64,000 bases of DNA, from NCBI GenBank assembly GCA_030019335.1, contig JASEET010000002.1, forward strand, positions 81,256 to 145,255. Direction: 5' to 3'. Source of the stretch: Candidatus Bathyarchaeia archaeon (GTDB lineage: Archaea; Thermoproteota; Bathyarchaeia; Bathyarchaeales; Bathycorpusculaceae). The notes below the pieces were generated by a model. The model had not been told where the DNA came from, did not search any database, and saw only the letters and a program-made list of their open reading frames with translations. The stretch's first letter is position 1; every line of letters begins with the position of its first letter. Shown here piece by piece: positions 25,513 to 33,518 of this stretch. The translations under genes and the position numbers were made by a program.

Positions 25513-25880
25513 TCCAAATCAAATGTGCAAAATTCCTTAATCTTGTTTAGAAACTTGTCAGCATTATTCACTATGCTTGTGGCTCCTTCTTCTGAGAATA
25601 TAAGATCATAATCAGCCTCTTCTCTTAAGCTTATGGCTTCCTCAAAGTTTTCAATTAGTTCCGATTCTAGCTGATTTTTGAAAAGTTCTCTTAATGCTAC
25701 GAGTAATGCGTAATGACTTTTTTCTCTAAATCCTTTACTATACAAGAGCGCCCTTGCAGCATGAAACATCGAATAATAACCCTGTATAGTAGCCCCTTCA
25801 ATTTCTTTAAGAACTAATTTTCTATCAACACTTATCCTGATTAATTTTCTTTCCTCGACAAAACGCTTGAACATGCTCAT
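25500..25880 (-). CDS. HEPN-domain protein (toxin half of a HEPN/MNT pair)
   Basis: The 126 residues are almost all helical, with the HEPN pattern: EGATIQGYYSMFHAARALLY in the second helix and KGFREKSHYALLVALRELF, which carries the Arg...His RNase-like motif (R-EKS-H). The C-terminal helices contain EEAISLREEADYDLIFSE. HEPN toxins of this type cut RNA and are neutralised by nucleotidyltransferase partners. It overlaps the upstream MNT gene by four bases (ATGA). It inserts between members of the paralogous family. Confidence 0.82.
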   Translation of the reverse strand: MSMFKRFVEERKLIRISVDRKLVLKEIEGATIQGYYSMFHAARALLYSKGFREKSHYALLVALRELFKNQLESELIENFEEAISLREEADYDLIFSEEGATSIVNNADKFLNKIKEFCTFDLEIKS

Positions 25881-26356
25881 TCAGACTCCCACAAGAGTAT
25901 CCCCTTCAAAATCCTGTCATACAAGGGCTTGTCCTCCCTTCTCAACTTTATGAACTCGTTAGAGTTAACTATAATTGGCGCTATCCTTTTCCCAGCTTTT
26001 TGATAAGCATTAATCTTCACTTTTACTCTATCCTTTTCATTTGTGAGAATAAATAAATCTACATCGCTTTCTTTTACGTCAGTTCCTTCTGAGCAACTTC
26101 CGAATAATATTATTCTCTTACAATCTTGTTTTATCTCCTCAACCAACTCATTCAGAGAATAAACATTGAATAGAACTTTAAACTGTCTCGCCACAGCATT
26201 CTTCATGTTAAGACTGTAGAAAACCATTCTTCCCCTTTTATCCCTATTAAGCACTTTAATTTCGGAAAGCTCTGAGAATTTTGTTCGCAGAACCTTTGCT
26301 AACTCTCGCTCTTCGCACAACTTCTCTCTCGTGTAATTCTTGCATTGGCTCTTCAT
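25877..26356 (-). CDS. MNT-type nucleotidyltransferase (antitoxin half)
   Basis: The 159 residues start with about 70 residues that look like a winged-helix domain (VLRTKFSELSEIKVLNRDKR, RGRMVFYSLN). The minimal nucleotidyltransferase core follows: RIILFGSCSEGTDVKESDVDL carries the GS...DxD catalytic motif near 83-102. Such proteins AMPylate or otherwise silence HEPN toxins. The gene precedes the HEPN gene and overlaps it by four bases, giving a standard two-gene module. The added N-terminal DNA-binding-like part could allow autoregulation. Confidence 0.82.
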   Translation of the reverse strand: MKSQCKNYTREKLCEERELAKVLRTKFSELSEIKVLNRDKRGRMVFYSLNMKNAVARQFKVLFNVYSLNELVEEIKQDCKRIILFGSCSEGTDVKESDVDLFILTNEKDRVKVKINAYQKAGKRIAPIIVNSNEFIKLRREDKPLYDRILKGILLWESE

Positions 26357-26515
26357 GGAATAGGTAGAGAATTTTCAGCAGAGTCGGTGTAATGAAATCT
26401 AATTTATCGGGCATATGCTCATTATTTTGAGCCTAAAAGATAAATAGCTTTCCCTCCTACGCTAACGTTACGAAATGATTCCAAAACTCAATTTTCCTTG
26501 TCCAAGCCGGTTCTG

Positions 26516-26914
26516 TTACGGTGGTCTTTTTTGGGCGTACTGGTATCTTCTTGGTTTTCCTGTTCTTGTTAATATGTTATCCTTCACTAGGTCTACTAGT
26601 GCGTGGGCTACTGCTGTTCGGTCGTAGTGAAATCCCCGCCTCGCCATTTCACTGTGCACCTCGCTTAACCCTTTAGGCGTAGCAAACCATCCCTCTTCCC
26701 AGAGCTTCTGAATCACGCCTTTGCATGTTTCTGCTCTCGGCGCTGGTGCAGTCCTCTCTGTTATCAATGGTGTTTCTTTCAGCTTTTTCGTCACTGTGGA
26801 TAGAATTCTGTCTACTGCTGTTTGGAGTTGGTCTTCTTGGCATTCTATTTCGAATTCTATTTCTCCCACTTTCATTTTGACGCGTATTGGTGGTTTTTCT
26901 GTTTTTTCTGTCAA
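26516..26914 (-). CDS. Member 4 of the paralogous beta-domain/winged-helix family
   Basis: The 132 residues carry the N-terminal module IRVKMKVGEIEFEIECQEDQ, a helix AVDRILSTVTKKLKETP, a linker, then a winged-helix-like C-domain with AETCKGVIQKLWEEGWFATP and FHYDRTAVAHALVDLVKDN. It is closest to member 1 in the C-domain. TTG at 26914, five bases after GAGGTGG, is the best start; a longer ATG frame has no ribosome site. It faces away from the nurA-herA operon across a gap of about 90 bases and is transcribed toward the HEPN/MNT pair. Confidence 0.62.
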   Translation of the reverse strand: MTEKTEKPPIRVKMKVGEIEFEIECQEDQLQTAVDRILSTVTKKLKETPLITERTAPAPRAETCKGVIQKLWEEGWFATPKGLSEVHSEMARRGFHYDRTAVAHALVDLVKDNILTRTGKPRRYQYAQKRPP

Positions 26915-27005
26915 TTTTCCACCTCGTTGTTTATTGTATTGTACATCTTGTACATGCACAACACTTAAATACTTCTTACTTCAAACTATTGGCTATTGGT
27001 GAATC

Positions 27006-28088
27006 TTGGTGATTGAACAATACACTATTACAACAACACCAAAATATAACTTTCCACACCTCATAGACACAACATTACCTCAACGCCTTATAGAACTAAG
27101 CTTACACTCGCTAAAGCACGTGCAAAACCCCCCTTTTCAACTAAATCAACAAACTTTTCAACAAGCCAACAGCTTAGAAGATCATATACAAACACTGCAG
27201 CCTAAACTGCAACCAATACCCCTAAAGCCTAAACCCCAAGAAACCATGGTTGCTGCGGTAGACACATCAAGCATAAAAATCGGCGAAACGAGCACGGGCA
27301 TATTAATAGCTGTCAGAGGAGCAAATGTTTGGAAACAAAACAAGAGTTACAGATACATAAGACTTGGACCCTTCCTATTTCACATAACAGAAGAAAACAA
27401 AAAAGAAGTCTACAACGCATTACGAAGGGCATACTTCAACTCTCCACACGAGCATGACCGTCAAAGCTCGCCAAATCTTCTGCAGATGCCAACACGCATT
27501 GCAAATCTCCTTGAAAGATGGCTGCAAAAAATGTTCTCAAAAACAATAAGCAATGGATTAATCCTTTTTGACGGCTCACTAACCTCTGGAATAGCGGATA
27601 CCCCAACACAACGTATGACAGAAATTCTAACCACTGCAAGAAAGAGGAACAATGTTGTTCTGGCTTTCTCAAAAATGACCAGTCTAAGATTTAATGGCTA
27701 CCTCATAACAGACGTGCTACTTAAGTACAAACCTCCTTACATGCTTGAGATGACTGGTTTGAAGCCTAAACCTCCAATCGTCTTGTTAGGTGATGTTTAC
27801 GTGGCCAGGTTGACCAAGGGAAACTATGCCTTTAGACTTGACATCGACAAAGAAGTTTCTCATGAACATAGAATCGAAGCGGTTGAAAAACTTTTGGGAA
27901 CCGACCTATTTTCACAAAGCTACCCTGAAACCTTACGTTTGGCACATATCCTCTGCACCTTCACGGCAAACGAGGTCATAGCCATGCAACATTTTATTGC
28001 ACACAGATACGGGCTTAAAATCATCAATAGACCAGACATGCATAGGCTTTTGTTTGGACCTTTTGGTAAAGGTGAAAGGCGTTCATGA
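27006..28088 (+). CDS. nurA: NurA-type nuclease
   Basis: 5'-to-3' nuclease that works with the HerA helicase in end resection. The 360-residue protein has the NurA core: ETMVAAVDTSSIKIGE near 80-95 holds the first catalytic Asp, NGLILFDGSL near 181-190 a second, and VLLGDVYVARL a later acidic site. The N-terminal 75 residues are Gln/Pro/Leu-rich and helical. TTG or the following GTG is the start. The herA-like gene overlaps its stop by four bases, which is the usual operon and supports the call. Confidence 0.85.
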   Translation: MVIEQYTITTTPKYNFPHLIDTTLPQRLIELSLHSLKHVQNPPFQLNQQTFQQANSLEDHIQTLQPKLQPIPLKPKPQETMVAAVDTSSIKIGETSTGILIAVRGANVWKQNKSYRYIRLGPFLFHITEENKKEVYNALRRAYFNSPHEHDRQSSPNLLQMPTRIANLLERWLQKMFSKTISNGLILFDGSLTSGIADTPTQRMTEILTTARKRNNVVLAFSKMTSLRFNGYLITDVLLKYKPPYMLEMTGLKPKPPIVLLGDVYVARLTKGNYAFRLDIDKEVSHEHRIEAVEKLLGTDLFSQSYPETLRLAHILCTFTANEVIAMQHFIAHRYGLKIINRPDMHRLLFGPFGKGERRS

Positions 28089-29545
28089 AGCTATACAAGA
28101 AAGAGGGCAACATTGTTCAGATTTTGAGCTTCCCAAACGAAACAGTGGAGAAAGGCGACTATCTACTCATTGAAGATGCTGATGCTGGAAAAGCGTTAAT
28201 CGTTCAAGTGATTGATGTTCAATTCGCAAGTATCCCAGGCATTCTTGAAGAACTCCTTCGCAGCCTCCCAGACGGTGGAGAGTTAATGCAGGGCGAAGAC
28301 TTTGACCCGTTAGAAATTGCTCCACACATCACATATATTCAAGATGCGAAGTTGAACATTTGCAAAATCCGCGCAACTGTAGAAAATGAAGGCTTAAGTC
28401 CGAGCAGTTCATGGCTTCCTTCACGTTCCCAATCAGCAATAAGGAAGCTGCCGATTCCAACGTTGCTTAAACTTGCAAAGATTGATGGAAAACTTCCAAT
28501 AGTTTTAGGCGGTACAAAAGATTCTTCGTTTCTGACAATAGATGCTTCATCCTTAGATGGAAAGTTAAACATAATAACTGGGAAAAAGGAGACGGGCAAA
28601 TCCCATCTATCCAAACTTTTGATGTTAAACTTGATACGGTATAAGGTTACGGTAGTTGTTTTTGACTTAAACGGCGAATATGTAAGTCTAGGCATGACAG
28701 CCGACGGAAAAAGAAACGCCTATTACAACAAAATTCACGTTTTAACGCCTTCTCAAAACTTTAAGATCGCCCTAAAACAGTTGGATCTGCATGTTCTATT
28801 GAGCATCCTTATACATGCGCTCCACTTACCCGGCACCTCTGCCCGCGAGTTTAGGCGCATATGGCAATCCCTGAAGGAAAGAGGCAGTCTTGCTCTGCGC
28901 GAGTTAGGCGAAGCCATACGCAATTGGCGTTGCAATCAACATGTTCGCGATGCGTTATTTTCACGCTACTATGCTTTGGTTAATTCCGGTTTTTTCACAG
29001 ACAATGTCGCTGAAGCCATGCTTCTGGAAGAGTGCCTATTTAAGGCTAGAGAGGAAGGCGGCGCAATTATAATAAACTTGCGAAACACTTCGGCGATCGA
29101 CCGCCAAATAGTTGTTGAATATTTACTTGGGAAATTTGTTGAATTGTTAACAAGCTGGAAGCTTAAGGCGATTTTTCTTTTCGCTGAGGAGGCACATCTT
29201 TACTTGCGTGAAACTTACTGGGATGACATTGTAACGCGCATGCGGCATTTCGGAATCTTTACAACGTTCATAACAAATCAGCCTGACACAATCCGGCAAA
29301 ACATCTACCGCCAAGCAGACAACATATTCCTCTTCAACTTCACAAACGAACATGATTTAGAAGTTGTTTCACGAGCAGCCAGAGTGGACGCAGAAACCGT
29401 TAAATCCATTGCTGTAGACTTGCCTCCACACTATTGCTTGGTGCTTGGAAAAGTTGTGAAAGACTTCCCAATGGTTGCGAAAGTTAAAGCCTTAGATGTT
29501 AAAACAATGGGAGAAACAAGGCTATTCTTCAAAGACATGAATTAA
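28085..29545 (+). CDS. herA: HerA-type hexameric DNA helicase/translocase
   Basis: FtsK-HerA ATPase that loads NurA and moves along DNA ends. An N-terminal HAS-barrel-like part at about 1-140 precedes the motor. Walker A is TGKKETGKSH at 165-174, with Lys where the second Gly region is usual, and Walker B is AIFLFAEEAHLY near 357-368. An arginine-finger region follows (ITNQPDTIRQNIYRQADNIF). At 486 residues it is normal. Start overlaps nurA by ATGA. Confidence 0.88.
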   Translation: MKLYKKEGNIVQILSFPNETVEKGDYLLIEDADAGKALIVQVIDVQFASIPGILEELLRSLPDGGELMQGEDFDPLEIAPHITYIQDAKLNICKIRATVENEGLSPSSSWLPSRSQSAIRKLPIPTLLKLAKIDGKLPIVLGGTKDSSFLTIDASSLDGKLNIITGKKETGKSHLSKLLMLNLIRYKVTVVVFDLNGEYVSLGMTADGKRNAYYNKIHVLTPSQNFKIALKQLDLHVLLSILIHALHLPGTSAREFRRIWQSLKERGSLALRELGEAIRNWRCNQHVRDALFSRYYALVNSGFFTDNVAEAMLLEECLFKAREEGGAIIINLRNTSAIDRQIVVEYLLGKFVELLTSWKLKAIFLFAEEAHLYLRETYWDDIVTRMRHFGIFTTFITNQPDTIRQNIYRQADNIFLFNFTNEHDLEVVSRAARVDAETVKSIAVDLPPHYCLVLGKVVKDFPMVAKVKALDVKTMGETRLFFKDMN

Positions 29546-29975
29546 ACTTTTCCAGTTTCTGCCTATTTCTCTGGAAGAATTCTCTGAAACTTTTTGTTAA
29601 ATCGTAGTTTTCCACATCATCAAACGCAACCCATCTTAATTCTGCAGCGTCATCAGCGGCTTTAAGCGTTCCACCTCTAAGTTTCACAAAATAGTCAACT
29701 ATCACAAAATGATACGTTATCTCGCCGTTTCCATCCACACTTATGTTGTCGACAACATCAATAAGTTCAGGCTTTTCAACTTCAAGGTTTGTTTCCTCCT
29801 TAACTTCCCTTATCACCGTCTGCTCTACACTTTCACCTAATTCCACTAAACCGCCGGGAATACTCCATTTCCCTCTTCCAGGCTCGCCTTTTCTTTTTTC
29901 GAGTAGAATTTTGCCACTGCAAATTATGACTGCACCTACACCTACAACTGGTTGGTTAGGGTAAAGCCTCTTCAA
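29529..29975 (-). CDS. Nudix hydrolase, ADP-ribose pyrophosphatase-like
   Basis: Hydrolyses a nucleoside diphosphate linked to another group. The Nudix box is GGLVELGESVEQTVIREV plus KEETNL right after it, with REVKEE as the metal-binding core. The preceding KRKGEPGRGKWSIPGG and the PNQPVVGVGAVII start resemble archaeal ADP-ribose pyrophosphatases. I set the start at the TTG at 29975 because GAGAGGA lies a few bases ahead; a longer frame to 30050 would overlap the neighbour. It is convergent with herA, overlapping by 17 bases. Confidence 0.85.
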   Translation of the reverse strand: MKRLYPNQPVVGVGAVIICSGKILLEKRKGEPGRGKWSIPGGLVELGESVEQTVIREVKEETNLEVEKPELIDVVDNISVDGNGEITYHFVIVDYFVKLRGGTLKAADDAAELRWVAFDDVENYDLTKSFREFFQRNRQKLEKFNSCL

Positions 29976-30001
29976 AGCGAATCCTCTCTTTACAAAATGT
30001 C

Positions 30002-31114
30002 TTACTCGTATCTTAAAGCTTCTACTGGTTTGAGTTTTGAAGCTCGCCAAGCTGGATAAAGTGCAAAGATTACGCTAACTACTATGCCGAAGGCGAAGGC
30101 ACCTAAGAACACTGTTGGAGTTAAGACAGAGGTTATGGTCATTCCACCTGCGGCTGCACCTCGATTTCCCATCTGCATTCCGCCACCTAATCCGAATCTT
30201 GCAACTACGTGTGCTAAACCCCAACCCGAAGCTATGCCAATTGCTGCACCCATCAAGCCAACTATTACAGATTCACTTAAGAAAATCAAAAGTACCGTTC
30301 GACTTTTCATACCCAGCGCTTTTAGTATACCTATCTCTCTCGTACGTTCCATTAAAGAAACAATCATAATATTCATTATGCCTATGCCAGCCACCAAAAG
30401 CGAGATGCCAGCTATTCCAGCTAAGAAAAGTTCTATGGTGGAGAAAGCTGTTGAAATGGTGTCAAGCACAGCGGTTAGAGAAGTCACTGAAACTTGGCCA
30501 CTGAAATGTTCTTTTATGGCTTCGGAAACGCTCTCAATTGTTGCTTCGTCGTCGTTTTTTAACTGCACAATTATCGCATTACATTCATCTGTCCCAAAGA
30601 AATTTTGAGCTTTCGAAATTGGAATGTAAACGCCTAAGTCTGAAGGTCCGCCGAGGCTGATGCCTCCAATCTCTCTAAGAATAGCTGCAACATAGCCAGT
30701 ATAACTTTCATTTTTCAACGTATAGCCGCTTCTCGTAGTCCAAATGATTTCAACTGTGTCATTTACATCACAGAGGATTGTTCCATTCTTCCAGGGGTCA
30801 CTTATCCGCTTCCCAACTACGACCTCTGGACCTTCCGGGTTTAATGGTATGTCTTCGCTTTCAGCTACAAAGGTGCTGCTGTAAATGTTTTTATATTTGG
30901 TGAAATTCACACATACTATGGTAAGTGGAAATTCTCTCCCACCAAATTTAACATAGCATGTCTTTTGAATTACCGCCACTGACATGTTAACATTTTCTAT
31001 TTCATCGATTGCTTGTGTATCATTGACTAGTGAACTACCACCATACAAGTATAGTGGCTTCCTGCGACCGCCTTTACAGGCTGATGTTACAATCCATACC
31101 CAACGGAAAGGCAA
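30002..31114 (-). pseudogene. FtsX/MacB-type ABC permease lacking its first membrane helix
   Basis: The C-terminal part is a good FtsX domain: three helices including ELFLAGIAGISLLVAGIGIM, the signature MERTREIGILKALGMKSRTV, and the end VSVIFALYPAWRASKLKPVE. Before it is a normal extracytoplasmic domain. The N-terminal cytoplasmic/membrane segment typical of the family is missing, and the first 30 residues (MPFRWVWIVTSACKGG...) look unrelated. A transposon-like hairpin lies about 90 bases upstream. No ABC ATPase gene is adjacent. It is most likely a beheaded gene, though the frame is still open. Confidence 0.7.
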
Positions 31115-31199
31115 CGGATTGTGGAAACCGCTTTACACAGACCCAAATCCCTTGAGCGTTCCGTTAGTGAAAGAGAGGTTGAACGCGTTCAAAAAGTTT

Positions 31200-31239
31200 A
31201 CGCAATTCATCCACCGATTTCAATCGGTGGTCTTCTTGC
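31200..31239 (+). mobile_element. Solo transposon-like end with perfect hairpin (copy 1)
   Basis: CCACCGATT-TC-AATCGGTGG at 31211-31230 is a perfect hairpin, flanked by ACGCAATTCAT on the left and TCTTCTTGC on the right. The same flanks and stem occur at 42999-43037, with only the loop changed. Hairpin ends of this kind are typical of IS200/IS605-type elements. No transposase is attached, so it is a solo end or a deletion scar. Confidence 0.5.
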
Positions 31240-31279
31240 GTGATTCTTATAAGCCTTATGCCAAAAAACATCTAAATAC

Positions 31280-31954
31280 TTATGCGATTAATGTTCCAAC
31301 TTTTTCTCCATCAACAGCAGCCAAAACGTTTTTTGGTTTAAACCCATTCACAACAACAACTTTAACTCGTCCCTTTTTAAGAATTTTAATAGCCTCTGGG
31401 TCGAGAATCTGGTGTATTCCAGCCTTGTGCTCATCTTCGCCGAATACACGCGGTAAATCTTCGAAACTTAAATGTTCAAGCTTAACGGCATCCGCGTACT
31501 TTCTAGGGTCTTTATTGTAGATGCCTTCTTGATCTGTGGCTTTGATGAATAATTCACCGTTCATTTGTTCAACAATTAACGCCGCGACTGTGTCCGTGGT
31601 CATGCCCGGTTTTAAACCACCCATAACTGCAATCTTTCCTTCACGCAAACATTTTACAGCGTCCTTAATCGTTAACGGAACGGTTTTGCAGCCCAGTTCT
31701 CCGAGTTTTTGGAGGAAAAGCTGGGCGAAAACTCTTGAAACAGAGATTGCAGCCTCATCTTGAGCGTTTTCATCAAGTCCCAAATTCTTCGCGACTCTAA
31801 TGAACTCTCTTGCCAGAGCGCCGCCGCCAACAACAACCGCCACTTCATGTCCTTGCTTTCTTAAATCCTTCAATAAATCCACATACTCGCTGATTAGAGC
31901 TGGATTGATTGGTGAAGCAACAACAGAGCCGCCTATTCGAAGCACAATCCGCAT
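31280..31954 (-). CDS. pyrH: Uridylate kinase (UMP kinase)
   Basis: Phosphorylates UMP to UDP in pyrimidine synthesis. An amino-acid-kinase fold: MRIVLRIGGSVVA at the start, VAVVVGGGALAREFI as the phosphate-binding GGG, and KATDQEGIYNKDPRKYADA near the end of the core, all usual in archaeal UMP kinases. The 224 residues match that group, which is shorter than the bacterial enzyme. A single gene on the minus strand. The start ATG is preceded by a weak purine stretch. Confidence 0.93.
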   Translation of the reverse strand: MRIVLRIGGSVVASPINPALISEYVDLLKDLRKQGHEVAVVVGGGALAREFIRVAKNLGLDENAQDEAAISVSRVFAQLFLQKLGELGCKTVPLTIKDAVKCLREGKIAVMGGLKPGMTTDTVAALIVEQMNGELFIKATDQEGIYNKDPRKYADAVKLEHLSFEDLPRVFGEDEHKAGIHQILDPEAIKILKKGRVKVVVVNGFKPKNVLAAVDGEKVGTLIA

Positions 31955-32008
31955 AAACTTTACATTCCTTACCGCATATTATACAAGCATTTCTGGTTAA
32001 AAATACTT

Positions 32009-32848
32009 TTAGAAAAATCTGTTTAAGCCTTGCTGAGTTCTCCTACCTTTCCGTTGCACATTTATTGTTTCTCCAAAAGCTATCAGCATTCCATCCACAG
32101 AGGCAACCGTTGGAACTCCTGTTTTTTCTTCGATTAGTTTTGCCTCCTTTGCTGGTCCTTTGAATATCATTTGCATTCCAAAATGTGTCAAAACAGCTTG
32201 TTCGGGATGAGTTTCTTCGATGATTTTTATTGCGTCGTTTGTTGTCATGTGTCCTTTCCATGGTTTTCCAGCTGGTCTCATTACGCATAGTATAAGAAGC
32301 CTCACGCCTTCATAGTATTTGCCTATGCCCTCAAAGTATTCTGTGTCGCTTGTGTAAGCGAAGTCGCCAAACTCCTTAGTCTCAAATCTGAAGCCTACGG
32401 TGTCAGGGTCCATGTGTCTTGCTTCAGTCACCAAAACGTTAAAGTTACCAACTTTAAATTTCGTGTGTGGTAAAGCCTCGATTTTCTTTTCGGGCATTTG
32501 TTGATGATATTTTGAAATTGAAGATTCACACATGTCATTTCCACTTAAGACGCTTCTAGCAGCGGCTAACACTCCACGTTTTTGAGTCATACCTCGCGTC
32601 ATAGCCTCAATTAGAATCTCAGCATCCGTGTAATGGTCTGGATGAGAGTGTGAAACAAAAACAGCATTAAGCTTCTGCGGGTCTAACCCTTCATCAATTG
32701 AGTAAATTAATGCTCCGGGTCCAGGGTCTAAATGCATGTTTAAGCCGTTGCCTATTATGCGTATTCCTGCAGTGCGTCTCTTTTGCGTAATTGTGGCGAA
32801 CCTTCCTCCGCCCGTTCCAAGCAGTATTATCTCAATCTGAGAGCTCAT
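32009..32848 (-). CDS. Metallo-beta-lactamase fold hydrolase (RNase Z-like)
   Basis: The active-site motif HSHPDHYTD sits near residue 67, with an early GTGGGRFATITQKRR glycine-rich loop, a second His region ARHMDPDT, DTEYFEG and a late His in AVLTHFGMQM. These are the metal ligands of MBL-fold phosphodiesterases. I chose the ATG at 32848 (MSSQIEIILLGTG), since this is where family similarity begins; an ATG seven codons earlier exists. It may be an RNase Z-like or a related small phosphodiesterase. It stands alone next to the UMP kinase gene. Confidence 0.83.
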   Translation of the reverse strand: MSSQIEIILLGTGGGRFATITQKRRTAGIRIIGNGLNMHLDPGPGALIYSIDEGLDPQKLNAVFVSHSHPDHYTDAEILIEAMTRGMTQKRGVLAAARSVLSGNDMCESSISKYHQQMPEKKIEALPHTKFKVGNFNVLVTEARHMDPDTVGFRFETKEFGDFAYTSDTEYFEGIGKYYEGVRLLILCVMRPAGKPWKGHMTTNDAIKIIEETHPEQAVLTHFGMQMIFKGPAKEAKLIEEKTGVPTVASVDGMLIAFGETINVQRKGRRTQQGLNRFF

Positions 32849-32925
32849 AAACAGTTTTATAACAGCCATGTGATTTTTGTTTTATGCTATTTGAGAGCAA
32901 GCATTAGCTTTAAAGAGGAAAAGCA

Positions 32926-33452
32926 TTGCTTACAATTGAAAAAGTTAATAGGGACAATTTCAAAGATGTCCCCGGCCCATGCCGTTATTGCCTCTACTGG
33001 CAAACAAGCGGTCCATTTGATGAGAAAATGCTGAAGCCAGAAATGGAGCAGAGAAAACGAGAATGGTTCAACAAGGTAATTAGAGAACTTGGAAACTGTG
33101 GTTTTGTAGCATATCTCAGTGGTTTTCCAATAGGCTTTATCCAATATGCACCAGCAAAATTCTTCCCACGTGTAGGAGAATATGCTTCTGGACCACTAAG
33201 CGAAGACTCTGTTTTTCTTGCATGTCTCTACATTGCAAATAAAATAAGAAGGAACATAGAAAAGGATTAGGAACAGCTATACTTGAAAATTTAATAGCTG
33301 AACTTAGAGGTAGGGGATTTAAAGCTGTTGAAACGTTCGCAAGGAAAAACTCACAAAATAACCCTTCAGGACCGCTAGAACTTTATTTAAAACACGGTTT
33401 CAAAATAAAAACTGACAGAAATGATTTTCCACTTGTGTGGTTGGAACTTTAG
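32926..33452 (+). pseudogene. GNAT acetyltransferase with one frameshift
   Basis: The first 105 codons give KVNRDNFKDVPGPCRYCLYW, GFVAYLSGFPIGFIQYAP and VFLACLYIANK, the front of a GNAT protein. The frame then breaks near 33243. In the -1 frame it goes on with KEHRKGLGTAILENLIAEL, which holds the acetyl-CoA loop, and ends with ELYLKHGFKIKTDRNDFPLV. One base in an A-rich stretch (GCAAATAAAATAAG) separates the two halves. Either a recent mutation or a sequencing error. If intact it is a full enzyme of about 175 residues with unknown substrate. Confidence 0.75.
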
Positions 33453-33518
33453 AACACAACCGTTAAATCCATTTTTCTCCACTTTTTATTGAGATTTATT
33501 GCAGGTTGGTCAGATTAG

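Noticed and set aside
30984..31520. A 178-codon plus frame over the transposon-like end
   Set aside because: It is opposite the permease and UMP kinase genes at its two ends and has the composition of a shadow. The middle part may hold old TnpB codons, but I could not show it.
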